NCBI GenBank assembly: GCA_036389395.1
Contig: DASVPY010000050.1
Coordinates: forward strand, 1-64,000
From: QHXQ01 sp036389395
GTDB lineage: Bacteria > Acidobacteriota > Blastocatellia > Pyrinomonadales > Pyrinomonadaceae
Length of the DNA stretch: 64,000 bases
Reading direction: 5' to 3'
Below are positions 18,770 through 28,934 of the stretch, in pieces; position 1 is the first letter of the stretch, and every line of letters begins with the position of its first letter. The notes beneath the pieces are model-generated. The model was not told where the DNA came from, made no database searches, and saw only the letters and a list, made by a program, of their open reading frames with translations. The translations under genes and the position numbers were made by a program.

Positions 18770-18990
18770 GCGGCTTTCTTAGGCGGCGGCGTGCGCACAG
18801 CCTGAGCAGCATATGCCAGAGCGGCCAGAACAGCCTCCCTAGTCAGGCGCGGATGGGCCGCGAGAAGCTGTTCGACCGTCTCGCCGGCCGCGAGTTTTTC
18901 GAGAATCAACTCGACCGTGATGCGCGTGCCCGCGATGACGGGCTTGCCCATCATCACGTTCGGATCGGATTGGATTAACTCCGTGCCCAT
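18766..18990 (-). CDS. DUF433 protein, putative antitoxin
   Basis: A 74-aa product. IQSDPNVMMGKPVIAGTRIT (residues 6-25) is the DUF433 signature, followed by a helix-turn-helix-like segment (VELILEKLAAGETVEQLLAA and HPRLTREAVLAALAYA). This family contains DNA-binding antitoxins of DUF5615-type partners. The tail is Lys/Pro-rich. It is the first gene of a two-gene unit and probably autoregulates it. Confidence 0.85.
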   Translation of the reverse strand: MGTELIQSDPNVMMGKPVIAGTRITVELILEKLAAGETVEQLLAAHPRLTREAVLAALAYAAQAVRTPPPKKAA

Positions 18991-19029
18991 CTCGCTGCGT
19001 CGCGCGACTCCAAGGCGCAGTGTCGTGGC

Positions 19030-19914
19030 CTACGCCGTCGCGGTCGCGCCGAGCGCGTCCTTCATGGCTTGGCCGATGTCGGCGGGCGACTGGACGACGC
19101 GGATGCCGGCGGCTTCGAGGGCCTGCATCTTCTCGGCGGCCGTGCCCTTGCCGCCCGCGATGATCGCGCCCGCGTGCCCCATGCGCCGGCCGGGCGGCGC
19201 GGTCTGCCCGGCGATGAAGGCGACGATGGGCTTCGAGACGTGCGCCTGCGCGAACTCGGCCGCCTCCTCTTCGGCCGTGCCGCCGATCTCGCCGATCATG
19301 ACGATGCCCTCGGTCTCCGGGTCGGCCTCGAACAGCGCGAGCGCGTCCTTGTGCGTCGTGCCGACCACGGGGTCGCCGCCGATGCCGACGGCGGTGGACT
19401 GCCCCAAGCCGAGCGCCGTCAACTGCCCGACCGCCTCGTAGGTGAGCGTGCCCGAACGCGAGACGACGCCGATGCGCCCCTCCTTGTGGATGTGGCCGGG
19501 CATGATGCCGATCTTGCACTTGCCGGGCGAGATGACGCCGGGGCAGTTCGGCCCGATGAGCCGCGTCCCCGTGTCTTGCAGGTAGCGCTTGACCTTGACC
19601 ATGTCGAGCGCCGGGATGCCTTCGGTGATGCAGACGACGAGCGGCAGCCCGGCGGCCGCGGCCTCGATGATGGCGTCGGCGGCGAACGGCGGCGGCACGT
19701 AGATGACGGAGGCGTTCGCGCCCGTCTCGCGCGCGGCGTCGGCGACGGTGTTGAAGACGGGAAAGCCTTCGTGCGTCGTGCCGCCCTTGCCGGGCGTGAC
19801 GCCGCCGACGACGTTCGTGCCGTACTCGGCCATCTGCTTGGTGTGGAACGTGCCCTCTTTGCCCGTGATGCCCTGCACGACGAGCCGCGTCGCTTGATCA
19901 ACCAGAACGCTCAA
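19030..19914 (-). CDS. sucD: Succinate-CoA ligase (ADP-forming), alpha subunit
   Basis: The alpha subunit of succinyl-CoA synthetase in the TCA cycle binds CoA and carries the phospho-His. I use the TTG start at 19914 (protein begins S-V-L-V-D-Q-A-T-R-L-V-V-Q-G), preceded by AGGAGC at good spacing; upstream reading lacks family similarity. The CoA-binding Rossmann domain shows GITGKEGTFHTKQM (15-28) and GGVTPGKGG (37-45), the Cys/Pro loop is GPNCPGVISP (121-130), and the active-site His is in RRMGHAGAII (H247). The product is 294 aa, normal. The beta subunit sucC lies about 5.4 kb upstream on the same strand instead of adjacent. Confidence 0.95.
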   Translation of the reverse strand: MSVLVDQATRLVVQGITGKEGTFHTKQMAEYGTNVVGGVTPGKGGTTHEGFPVFNTVADAARETGANASVIYVPPPFAADAIIEAAAAGLPLVVCITEGIPALDMVKVKRYLQDTGTRLIGPNCPGVISPGKCKIGIMPGHIHKEGRIGVVSRSGTLTYEAVGQLTALGLGQSTAVGIGGDPVVGTTHKDALALFEADPETEGIVMIGEIGGTAEEEAAEFAQAHVSKPIVAFIAGQTAPPGRRMGHAGAIIAGGKGTAAEKMQALEAAGIRVVQSPADIGQAMKDALGATATA

Positions 19915-20039
19915 AGGTGTCTGCTCCTGAAGTGGCGATGTAGCTGTTGCGAATTGACTGCGCAGTATAGCACGACGAGGCGCGCGGGCCGAACGAGTGC
20001 CCGCGCGTCTACCGAGCCGATCAATTTTTTGCGCGCAAG

Positions 20040-20085
20040 CTAAAGCCCGCGCCCCGGCGCGCAAGGGCCGGGGCGCGGGCTTTAG
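20040..20085. terminator. Strong bidirectional hairpin between a secreted-protein gene and sucD
   Basis: A perfect 19-bp stem (20040-20058 with 20067-20085, containing CTAAAGCCCGCG) with an 8-nt loop lies 24 nt past the stop codon of the minus-strand secreted protein. It probably ends that transcript before sucD. No clear T tract follows, so it could also be a REP-type palindrome. Confidence 0.65.
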
Positions 20086-20109
20086 GTTTGCGGGCGCACG
20101 CGCCTGCCG

Positions 20110-20661
20110 TTACTGGTTCTTGACCTGGATGTTGCCCGCGTCGATAGGCTCCATCGGGAAATCGCCCACCTGGTTAAACAGACAGAGTTGCGGGTCGCCT
20201 TGGGTGTTCGGGTCGTCGTCGAAGAAGAAAGCGCGGCTGATCAGGTCGCGCCCGCGCCCCGGCTCGCCGTTGTCCTGCACGGAGAAGTAGACCGCGTCCA
20301 CCAGGTTCGGATCGTTCGTCCGGCGCGTCAGCCCGCCGAAGAAGGCGACGTTGCCGATCACGTTCATGCACCGGATGTCCACCTGTAGCTGGTACCGCTG
20401 ACCGTTAACCCCAGTGAATGCCGGGTTGTGCAGAACGGCGTTACCTTTGACCGTACCGTCGGCGTAGCGCCGGGCGCTTAAGGAGAACTGGCGGCGGACG
20501 GTATCGCCGTCATCATTCTGGACGAGGAGCGTGCCCTGTCCGTTCGCCGACTGCTGCGTACCCTGCGCCGCTGACCTGGACGTGGTGGCGAAAAACGCGA
20601 CCGCCGCCACGACGGCGAGCGCGACGGGCAAACCGAGGACTTTTACAACTCTGATGTTCAT
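20110..20661 (-). CDS. Secreted protein of unknown function
   Basis: A 183-aa product starting at the ATG at 20661; AGGAGGG lies nine bases upstream. The signal peptide covers about residues 1-33 (VALAVVAAVAFFATT then SRSAAQG). The mature domain appears all-beta: GTLLVQNDDGDTVRRQFSLS, QRYQLQVDIRCMNVIGN and ISRAFFFDDDPNTQGD, with two Cys. The pattern resembles small secreted proteins common in Acidobacteria and Actinobacteria that carry a post-COAP-like domain, but I cannot assign the family firmly. It has its own consensus promoter and a strong downstream hairpin, so it is an independent unit. Confidence 0.75.
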   Translation of the reverse strand: MNIRVVKVLGLPVALAVVAAVAFFATTSRSAAQGTQQSANGQGTLLVQNDDGDTVRRQFSLSARRYADGTVKGNAVLHNPAFTGVNGQRYQLQVDIRCMNVIGNVAFFGGLTRRTNDPNLVDAVYFSVQDNGEPGRGRDLISRAFFFDDDPNTQGDPQLCLFNQVGDFPMEPIDAGNIQVKNQ

Positions 20662-20823
20662 TTGGATCAACCCTCCTGATCGGGCAAGACTACTACTGGG
20701 AAATTACGACACTCCGTACGAAAAGTGCCGCGAGGACATCGTGCGCCGGGCGGCAGTTCGCCCACCCGTCGGGTGAGTGCTCCGGCGCGCCAAGACATCT
20801 TGGCTAGTTGCTTACGGGACTGA

Positions 20824-20852
20824 TCTATATCCGGTTCGACAATGCTTGTCAA
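20824..20852 (-). promoter_or_regulatory. Sigma-70-type promoter of the secreted-protein gene
   Basis: Read on the minus strand, a perfect -35 TTGACA (20852-20847), a 17-nt spacer and -10 TATAGA (20829-20824) lie upstream of the gene at 20110-20661. This leaves a 5' leader of roughly 150 nt. Confidence 0.65.
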
Positions 20853-20900
20853 AGGCCTCAGCCGTGCCTATCAACAGCTTAGGCCGCACCCGCCCGCGCC

Positions 20901-22304
20901 TCAGTTGAGGTCAACTTTGTCGCCGTAGTCGGGGGCGTCCACGCGCCAGTGGTAGGTGTCGCGGATGTGTTGGGCCATGGCGCGGGCGGCGTCGGGTTCG
21001 CCGTGGGTGGTGAAGGCGCGGCGGGGCGGGGCGGGCGCGCCTTTGAGCCAGCGGAGGACTTCGCCGTAGTCGGCGTGGGCGGAGAAGCCGCCGATCTGTT
21101 CGACGCGGCAGCGGACGGGGATGTGCTGTTTGAAGATCGAGACCTCGGGCGCGCCGTCGAGGATGCGGCGACCGATTGTGCCGGCCGCCTGGTAGCCGAC
21201 GAAGATGATGGTCGAGCGTTGGTCGGGCAGGAAGCGGATGGCGTGGTGCAGGACGCGCCCGCCCGTCATCATGCCCGACGCGCTGATGATGATGCGCGCG
21301 CCCTGCTCTTCGTTCAGCCGCTTCGACTCTTCGCGCGAAGAGGCGGTCAGCATCGAGTGCGTGCGCAACGGATGCCGGTGGCGCGCGAGCACCGAGGCGT
21401 AGTCGGCGTCCTGCTCCTCCGTGCGCCGGCTGTAGACCTGCGTGGCGGCCGCCGCCATCGGCGAGTCCACGCGCACGGGCAGAACGGGGATGCGTTTTTC
21501 GTCTTCCAGCTCGCGGATGATGTAGACCAACTCCTGCGTGCGCCCGATGGCGAAGGCGGGGATGAGGATGACGCCGCCGCGCCGCGCCGTCTCGTTGATG
21601 ATCTCGGCGAGCCGCACTTTCGGATCGACGGGATCGTGCAGGCGGTCGCCGTAGGTTGACTCGACGAGCAGATAGTCGCACGCAGGCGGCGGGTCGGGGT
21701 CGCGTATGATCGGCTGGTCGTAGTGGCCGAGGTCACCGGAAAAGAGGACGCGGCGGCCCTTGGCGTCGTCGCCCGCGCCCGCGACTTCGACGAGCACGAG
21801 GCTTGAGCCGAGGATGTGACCGGCGATGCGGAAGCCGGCGCTGAAACCGGGCGCGACCTCGACCGCCTCGCCCGTGTTCGGCAGCGGCTGCAAGAGTTTC
21901 AACGCGGCGCGCGCGTCGTCTTCGGTGTAGAGCGGCAGCGCCGGCTGGTGGCTCGTCAGGTTGTGGCGGTTGCGGTAGGCCGCGTCCTCTTCCTGCAAGC
22001 GCGCGGCGTCGGGCAGCATGATCTTCAACAAGTCGGCCGTGCCGCGCGAGCAGTAGACGGGGCCGTCGAAGCCTTGCGCGACGAGGCGCGGCAGGTAGCC
22101 CGTGTGGTCTATGTGCGCGTGCGTGATGAGCACGGCGTCCACCGCGCGCGGGTCGAACGGCGGGTCTTGCCAGTTGCGTTCGCGCAGTTCCTTCAACCCT
22201 TGGAACAGACCACAATCAACGAGCACGCTGTGGCCGTCCGACTCGACCAGGTACTTCGAGCCTGTGACCGTCCCCACGCCGCCCCAGAAAGAGATGGTTG
22301 CCAT
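20901..22304 (-). CDS. MBL-fold beta-CASP RNA exonuclease
   Basis: A 467-aa metallo-beta-lactamase/beta-CASP protein of the CPSF-like group, which processes or degrades RNA in the cytosol. Visible motifs: the start ISFWGGVGTVTGSKYLVE, the metal motif THAHIDHTGYLP (61-72), LFSGDLGHYDQPI, the beta-CASP segment with ESTYGDRLH and PAFAIGRTQELVYII, ASGMMTGGRVLHH, and the terminal FSAHADYGEVLRWL. A C-terminal RMMBL-like piece (AFTTHGEPDAARAMAQHI) completes the standard length. It could act as an exo- or endonuclease. It lies 115 nt downstream of the putative peptidase gene. Confidence 0.9.
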   Translation of the reverse strand: MATISFWGGVGTVTGSKYLVESDGHSVLVDCGLFQGLKELRERNWQDPPFDPRAVDAVLITHAHIDHTGYLPRLVAQGFDGPVYCSRGTADLLKIMLPDAARLQEEDAAYRNRHNLTSHQPALPLYTEDDARAALKLLQPLPNTGEAVEVAPGFSAGFRIAGHILGSSLVLVEVAGAGDDAKGRRVLFSGDLGHYDQPIIRDPDPPPACDYLLVESTYGDRLHDPVDPKVRLAEIINETARRGGVILIPAFAIGRTQELVYIIRELEDEKRIPVLPVRVDSPMAAAATQVYSRRTEEQDADYASVLARHRHPLRTHSMLTASSREESKRLNEEQGARIIISASGMMTGGRVLHHAIRFLPDQRSTIIFVGYQAAGTIGRRILDGAPEVSIFKQHIPVRCRVEQIGGFSAHADYGEVLRWLKGAPAPPRRAFTTHGEPDAARAMAQHIRDTYHWRVDAPDYGDKVDLN

Positions 22305-22419
22305 TCGCCCTCCGCACTAAGCTTGGTTGTAGTTTGCGGGTTGAATTATGCGCGCGGCGGTCTGAACCGCAAAGGGCGCGGGTTCGCGCGCGCTGCCCCG
22401 TCGCCCGTTTCGAGTGCGC

Positions 22420-23859
22420 TCAGTACACCTTAAAGAACGAGCCGGTCTTCGACGCGCTCCGCAGTTGCAGCCAGGCGTGATAAAAACGTCTGAAGCTCGG
22501 CGTCACCTTGCCGTCCGTCGAGTCGCCCTCGTCAATGCTGGTCTCCATCACGTTATGCTCGCTCACCAGGCTCGTCTTGAAGACGTGGAAGAGGCCGCGC
22601 GGATTCTCCACGATGACCGCGCCCGCGCCTGTGCCCGCGCCGGCCATCTCCCGTTTGGCGTCTTCAAGTGAATAGGCGCGCGCGATAAAATCACCGGCGA
22701 CGATGCGGTCGCCGAACCGCAAGATCGACGCGTCCACTTCGGCGATGAAGTCGCCCGGCTTCATGATGACGCCCTGGGCTTTCGCCTCGACACCGCCCCG
22801 CTCGCCGAGGATCATGACGCCCACGTCCGGGTCTTTAACCGTCTCTTCCCGGCCGACGATCTCCTCGGTGGGCAGCCCGCCCGTGTGCACGCCCTGCCCG
22901 CGGGTCTGAATGTTGGCCCGGATGGCCTTCTTCAGCGAGGGGAAATCCGGCGCTTCGATTTCCGTCGGCGGCTCCGGGCCTTGATCCGACATGAACCACG
23001 CGCCGCGCTGAAAGCGCCCGACGAGGAAGGCGTGGGGCGTGAACCTGGCCCGCCCGCCCGCCTGCATCCTGCCGCGAAAGTACCAGTTCACCTGCGCGAC
23101 CTGCCCCGGCTGAAGGCCGCGCAGCTTGTCCAACAGCTCGTCGAACGATGTTCCCTTCTCGATCTTCTCCGCGCCGATGCCGAGTTCAGTTTGAAACTGC
23201 TGCAACTGCGCGCACGACAGCCCGCCTTCAAGGCTCTGCTTGTGCAGCTTGTGCAGGGCGCGGCCCAAAACCTGATATTGCTCCTCCGTGATCTGCGCGT
23301 GCGGTTCCCTGGCCGCGTCCCGAATCGCTGTTATATCGTAGTATATCTGCTTGTAGCGTTCTCGCCCCTGCTTGGTTTTGCCCTCGATCTCAAGCGCGTC
23401 CCAAACTCTCACGAGTTCATTTAGATGATTGTCCATGTAGACGAGGATGGCGTTGCAAGCGGCCACGAGCAGGGTGTTGGGCGCGTCCGAGTCCCGGCGC
23501 TCGCGATCCCAGATCATGAGCGCGCTGACCAGCGAGGTCGCGCCGCACGTCGTCGGGTCGCCTTGCGAAAAGCCGGGGAACTCCCCGCCCTTGGCCTGGC
23601 GGGCCACGCGCGGGGCGGCGGACTGACGCGTGATGATCGGCGTGGTGGTTCCCGCGGCCCGTAGCAGCCGCCGCACGGCTTGATTACCGATTGCGCGCTG
23701 AAGGCGTAACGTGTCGCCCGGCGTCAGCGCGCCGGGGCTGACCTGCGCGCGTCGGATGATGGTGTCCGGGTGCGTTTGCCGGGCCGCCGTCTCTGAATTT
23801 TTGACAGGTGGGAACGGCGACTCCCGCTGCGCACTTCGCGTCTGCTTTTTTGCGGGCAT
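22420..23859 (-). CDS. Putative papain-like cysteine peptidase or effector with an LQRxIGN motif
   Basis: A 479-aa product without a signal peptide, starting at the ATG at 23859 that shares one base with the mauE-like stop codon (TGATG), so translation is coupled. The N-terminus is disordered and basic (1-45), then carries LTPGDTLRLQRAIGNQAVRR (45-64). The LQRxxGNxAVxRLL pattern is typical of the N-termini of eCIS-associated and DUF4157-type toxins. A probable cysteine-peptidase domain follows: DPTTCGATSLVSAL with candidate Cys at 105, a helical insert (about 125-245), RFTPHAFLVGRF with candidate His at 276, and FMSDQGP with candidate Asp at 292. The C-terminal part (about 340-479) is unassigned. 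Catalysis and secretion are inferences; no contractile injection genes are in the window. Confidence 0.75.
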   Translation of the reverse strand: MPAKKQTRSAQRESPFPPVKNSETAARQTHPDTIIRRAQVSPGALTPGDTLRLQRAIGNQAVRRLLRAAGTTTPIITRQSAAPRVARQAKGGEFPGFSQGDPTTCGATSLVSALMIWDRERRDSDAPNTLLVAACNAILVYMDNHLNELVRVWDALEIEGKTKQGRERYKQIYYDITAIRDAAREPHAQITEEQYQVLGRALHKLHKQSLEGGLSCAQLQQFQTELGIGAEKIEKGTSFDELLDKLRGLQPGQVAQVNWYFRGRMQAGGRARFTPHAFLVGRFQRGAWFMSDQGPEPPTEIEAPDFPSLKKAIRANIQTRGQGVHTGGLPTEEIVGREETVKDPDVGVMILGERGGVEAKAQGVIMKPGDFIAEVDASILRFGDRIVAGDFIARAYSLEDAKREMAGAGTGAGAVIVENPRGLFHVFKTSLVSEHNVMETSIDEGDSTDGKVTPSFRRFYHAWLQLRSASKTGSFFKVY

Positions 23860-24287
23860 CACGGGAGCCGCCAACGCCGATGCCCGAAGAGCACCAGCAG
23901 CGCGGGCAAGAGCAGCGCGAGGTTGCGCAGCGCGGTCGAGACGCCGAGTTGGCTGGCGATGATGCCGCCGAAGCAGCCGCACTCCAGAGGCTCGCCGTGC
24001 TGCACGTAGACGTAGTAGAGCGCGTAGCCGGCGAAGCCCACGAGCAGCAGCGCCGCGAGCGCCGCGCCCCAGCGCACCGTGCGCGGCACGACGAGCAGCA
24101 CGGCCGCGAACAGTTCGGCCGCGATGACGGCGACCGTCACGGGCCAAGCCCAGCCAGTGCCGACGAGGTTCGCCACGTTGGCGACGAAGTCGCGGGCGGT
24201 ATAGAGCTTCGCGCCGGCCGCGAACAGGAACATCGCCGCCAGCCCGAACCGACTAAGCAGTGTGAACCACTTGAGCGCCGCGCGCAT
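23859..24287 (-). CDS. MauE/DoxX-family membrane protein
   Basis: A 142-aa protein with four transmembrane helices (about 8-28, 46-66, 72-92, 112-134), matching the MauE/DoxX_7 family. The conserved ECGCFGG after helix 3 (about 102-108) is the family's redox-active Cys motif, and RFGLAAMFLFAAGAKL is the typical first helix. In methylamine-utilisation loci MauE helps form disulfides in a periplasmic enzyme subunit; elsewhere relatives act in redox homeostasis. Here it sits between a zinc-ribbon protein (48 nt upstream) and the putative peptidase (one-base overlap), suggesting joint expression and perhaps disulfide formation in a partner. Confidence 0.85.
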   Translation of the reverse strand: MRAALKWFTLLSRFGLAAMFLFAAGAKLYTARDFVANVANLVGTGWAWPVTVAVIAAELFAAVLLVVPRTVRWGAALAALLLVGFAGYALYYVYVQHGEPLECGCFGGIIASQLGVSTALRNLALLLPALLVLFGHRRWRLP

Positions 24288-24335
24288 TCTTCGCCCCCAG
24301 TCTGACCGCGCACCGGCCGGCTGTGCCGCGCGTCC

Positions 24336-25226
24336 TTAACTTTTACTCCAGGTACAGAGCCGGCACAGGCCGCCCGTCTCCAACGCCACGTGCGCGTGCA
24401 GGATTTCCTTGCCGCAGCGTTTGCACACAGGCAGCACCCCGTATACGGCCTGGCCCGCTTCCTGCGGAGACATCCAGCCGAGCCGCACAAACTCTTCGTA
24501 GAGCCTTTTCCTGCGCGCCTGCTTCTCCGCCGCCGGCGTGCCGGCGGCCGTGGAGAAACGGCGGTTCGTCGCTACTTCGTCGGAGGCGATGTCCCACATC
24601 AACTGGCCCACCGCGGTGAGTTGATATTCCCTGCTGCCGAGTACCCTCAGCACCCCTTCGTAATCGCCCCGTTGAAATAGATCGCGCGCCGCTTCGAGCG
24701 GGTTCGCGGCGCGCCGCGTGGGCGCGATCTCCGGACCGGGACGGTCCGGAGCGCGACGGTAAAGCCGATCCACATCATCGATCCGCCGGGCGCGCGGGTA
24801 TTCAGCCCCCCTTGTTACTCGGTTTGACTCCGGCGTTGCGGCGCGCGGCTCCGGGCGTGCCGTGTCTTCGGCCTTTGCTTCCGGCGCATACCGGTTTATC
24901 GGTGCGTGCTCTCTCTGCGGCTCACACTTAAAGCAGAGTCTGCCGTAGTGCAGGCCGACGGCGTGACATTGCTCGCAGCGCCCAAGGGTCGGCGCGCGCG
25001 CTGGGGCTGCGGGTGATCGAATGTTACTCTCGTCCGCCTTCGGCAGTTCGGGCCGTAATGCTGTCACAGGTGGTTGCTTTTCGCCGGCGGCTTGGCCGGT
25101 TGCGTCCGGCCGTGGACGTGGCTCGGGCAAGTCCACGCCCTTGCGCTCCACAGGCTTAACCACGTCCTCATACAGTCCCCGCCGAATCGCGGCGCGCGGC
25201 TCGGGTTTCTTATCATCATCCGACAC
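24336..25226 (-). CDS. Protein with N- and C-terminal Cys clusters (zinc-ribbon-like), function unknown
   Basis: A 296-aa, Pro/Arg/Ala-rich protein. It starts at a GTG at 25226, with GGGAGGAGGG just upstream. The N-terminal third is disordered. CEQCHAVGLHYGRLCFKC gives a CxxC...CxxC cluster, and CKRCGKEILHAHVALETG plus CRLC at the C-terminus gives another. Between them a helical domain (NPLEAARDLFQRGDYEGVLR and VGQLMWDIASDEVATNRRF) is seen. No catalytic motif is evident. It is 46 nt downstream of sucC and 48 nt upstream of the mauE-like gene on the same strand, so it may be transcribed from the sucC promoter. It could be an adaptor of the mauE/peptidase unit. Confidence 0.7.
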   Translation of the reverse strand: MSDDDKKPEPRAAIRRGLYEDVVKPVERKGVDLPEPRPRPDATGQAAGEKQPPVTALRPELPKADESNIRSPAAPARAPTLGRCEQCHAVGLHYGRLCFKCEPQREHAPINRYAPEAKAEDTARPEPRAATPESNRVTRGAEYPRARRIDDVDRLYRRAPDRPGPEIAPTRRAANPLEAARDLFQRGDYEGVLRVLGSREYQLTAVGQLMWDIASDEVATNRRFSTAAGTPAAEKQARRKRLYEEFVRLGWMSPQEAGQAVYGVLPVCKRCGKEILHAHVALETGGLCRLCTWSKS

Positions 25227-25272
25227 GACTTCCCTCCTCCCGGTAGCGAGCGCCGTGGTTTTACCGCCGCCG

Positions 25273-26433
<1,161 letters not shown>

Positions 26434-26580
26434 CCGTTGAACCCTCGCGCGCGGCGGGCGGACGACTGTGCGCCCGCGCATCTGTTTCGGCCGGTCTGCT
26501 TGTGTGGAACGCCGCGAGTGTAGCCGCAGGGCGCGCGCGCGCGCAAGCCGGGAGGTTGTCGGGCATAAGGCCGCTTGTTG

Positions 26581-26720
26581 CCGGGAGCGCGGGCATCCCG
26601 GCCCGCCAAGCGTGCGCCAGCACGCTAACGAAGTAGCGTGAGCTTTCAAGGTCGAGCGCCGCCGCTACTTTCTGTTCGCGCTCACGCGCTCATGGCGGGC
26701 CGGGATGCCCGCGCTCCCGG
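26581..26720. repeat. REP-like inverted repeat with perfect 27-nt arms
   Basis: Arms 26581-26607 and 26694-26720 (containing GCGGGCATCCCGGCCCGCC) are exact reverse complements separated by 86 nt. They occupy the 431-nt divergent gap 26434-26864 between sucC and the M13 peptidase gene, which otherwise should hold both promoters; no gene is seen in it. A related half-site lies near 8201-8220. Confidence 0.7.
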
Positions 26721-26864
26721 CGGGCCGCTCGGCACGTCTCGGCGGCCGCTCGTCACTATTTCGCTCAAATGTTCGTCAAGGCGCGCGCCGGCCGCTAAAC
26801 TTTGCCGCCGCCCGCGCGTATCTTTGAGCGTTCCAGCCTTGACCTTCCGAGGAGTTGAATCCCA

Positions 26865-28904
26865 ATGAGACGTTTCCGCAATCCCCTGTCCGCCGCCCTC
26901 TGCTCCATGCTGCTCGCCGCCTCCGTCCTGGTCGCGCAGACGCCCAACCACGGGCTGAACCTCGCCGCCATAGACAAGTCGGCCGACGCCTGCACGGACT
27001 TCTACCAGTACGCCGTCGGCGGCTGGCTGCAAGCCAACCCGATCCCCGCCGCCTTCTCCATCTGGGGCGTGGACAGCGTGCTCGCCGAGCAGAACCGCGA
27101 CGTGCTGCGCGACGTGCTCGAAGCCGCCGCCAAGAACACCGCCGCCCCGAAAGGCAGCAGCGAGCAGAAGGTCGGCGACTTCTACGCCGCCTGCATGGCC
27201 GAGGACGAGATCAACGCCGCCGGCCTCACGCCGCTCAAGCCCGAGCTGCAACGCATCGCCGCCATCAAGGACGCCCGGTCGCTCCAAGACGAGGTCGCGC
27301 GCCTGCACTCCTTCGGCCTCAACCTCATGTTCCGCGCCGGCTCGACGCAGGACGCCAAGAATTCGGCCGAAGTCACCTACGAAGTCTTGCAGGGCGGCTT
27401 GGGTCTGCCCGACCGCGACTACTATCTGAAGGACGACGACAAGTCGAAGACGATCCGCGCCGAGTACCTGAAGCACGTCGCCAAGATGTTCGAGTTGATG
27501 GGCGACGCGCCCGCGCAGACGGCGGCGCAGGCGCAGACCGTCTTCGACATCGAGGCGAAACTGGCCGCCGCCTCGATGACGCGCGTCGAGCGGCGCGACC
27601 CGCAGAAGACTTACCACCGCATGACCGCCGCCGAGTTGCAGAAGCTCACGCCCGCCTTCAACTGGGCCGCCTACTTCAAGGGCATCGGCCTCGCGCAGAA
27701 GACCGACGTGAACGTCGCCCAGCCCAAGTTCTTCGAGGAGTTGAACCGCCAACTCGCCGCCGTCCCCATCGCCGACTGGAAGACGTACCTGCGCTGGCAT
27801 CTCATCAACGTCGCCGCGGAAGATTTGTCGAAACCGTTCGACGACGAGAACTTCAACTTCAAGGGGCGCATCCTGACGGGCGCGACCGAGCAACTGCCGC
27901 GCTGGAAGCGTTGCGTGCAGGCGACCGACAACGCGATGGGCGAGGCGATGGGCGAAGTCTACGTCAAGAAGGCGTTCCCGCCCGCCGCCAAGGCGCGCGC
28001 GCTCGACATGGTGCAGAACCTGATCGCCGCGCTCAAGAGCGACCTCGGCACGCTCGCCTGGATGGGCGACGCCACGCGCAAGCAGGCGGTCGCCAAGCTC
28101 GAAACCTTCATCAAGAAGATCGGCTACCCCGACAAGTGGCGCGACTACTCGGCGCTCAAAGTTGCTCGCGCGTCTTACATCGTCAACGACCTGCACGCGG
28201 GCGAGTTCGAGGCCCGGCGCGACCTGAACAAGATCGGCCGCCCCGTGGACAAGATGGAGTGGCAGATGACGCCGCCGACCGTGAACGCCTACTACAACCC
28301 GCAGATCAACGAGATCGTCTTCCCCGCCGGCATCCTGCAACCGCCCTTCTTCGACCCGAACGCCGACGACGCCGTCAACTACGGCGCGATGGGGTCGGTC
28401 ATCGGGCACGAGATGACGCACGGCTTCGACGATCAGGGCGCGCAGTTCGACGCCGAGGGCAACCTGAAAAACTGGTGGACGGAAGCAGACCTGAAGAACT
28501 TCAAGGAGCGCGCCGGGTGCGTCATCAACCAGTTCAACCAGTTCGAGGTCGAGAAGGGGTTGAACATGAACGGCGAGCTGGTGGTGGGCGAGTCCATCGC
28601 AGACCTCGGCGGGCTGGTCATCGCCTACGCGGCCTACCAGAAGTCGCTCGAAGGCAAGCCGCGCCCGGCCAACGTTGACGGGCTGACGCCGGAGCAGCGT
28701 TTCTTCATCTCTTACGCCTACTCGTGGGCGACGAACGTGCGGCCCGAGCGCGCGCGGCTGCTCGCGCAGACCGACCCGCACCCGCTGCCCAAGTTCCGCG
28801 TCAACGGCCCGCTCGCCAACTTCCCCGCCTTCGCCGCCGCCTTCCAGTGCAAGGCCGGCGACCCGATGGTGCGCGCCGAAAAGGATCGCTGCCAAATCTG
28901 GTAA
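26865..28904 (+). CDS. M13-family zinc metalloendopeptidase (neprilysin/PepO-like)
   Basis: A 679-aa secreted peptidase with signal peptide SAALCSMLLAASVLVAQ. The N-terminal M13 domain begins with NLAAIDKSADACTDFYQYAV. The catalytic domain has the zinc motif VIGHEMTHGFDDQGAQFD (His 515 and 519, Glu 516) and the third ligand in GESIADLGGLVIAY (Glu 576, Asp 580). The NAYYNPQINEIVFPAGILQ segment and the C-terminal CxxW (R-C-Q-I-W) are also family hallmarks. It probably hydrolyses small peptides in the periplasm or outside the cell. Such genes are strongly multiplied in Acidobacteria. A GAGG Shine-Dalgarno site precedes the ATG, and a perfect terminator follows. Confidence 0.95.
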   Translation: MRRFRNPLSAALCSMLLAASVLVAQTPNHGLNLAAIDKSADACTDFYQYAVGGWLQANPIPAAFSIWGVDSVLAEQNRDVLRDVLEAAAKNTAAPKGSSEQKVGDFYAACMAEDEINAAGLTPLKPELQRIAAIKDARSLQDEVARLHSFGLNLMFRAGSTQDAKNSAEVTYEVLQGGLGLPDRDYYLKDDDKSKTIRAEYLKHVAKMFELMGDAPAQTAAQAQTVFDIEAKLAAASMTRVERRDPQKTYHRMTAAELQKLTPAFNWAAYFKGIGLAQKTDVNVAQPKFFEELNRQLAAVPIADWKTYLRWHLINVAAEDLSKPFDDENFNFKGRILTGATEQLPRWKRCVQATDNAMGEAMGEVYVKKAFPPAAKARALDMVQNLIAALKSDLGTLAWMGDATRKQAVAKLETFIKKIGYPDKWRDYSALKVARASYIVNDLHAGEFEARRDLNKIGRPVDKMEWQMTPPTVNAYYNPQINEIVFPAGILQPPFFDPNADDAVNYGAMGSVIGHEMTHGFDDQGAQFDAEGNLKNWWTEADLKNFKERAGCVINQFNQFEVEKGLNMNGELVVGESIADLGGLVIAYAAYQKSLEGKPRPANVDGLTPEQRFFISYAYSWATNVRPERARLLAQTDPHPLPKFRVNGPLANFPAFAAAFQCKAGDPMVRAEKDRCQIW

Positions 28905-28934
28905 GCCGGCACGGTTGACAGTTGGGGCTATACT

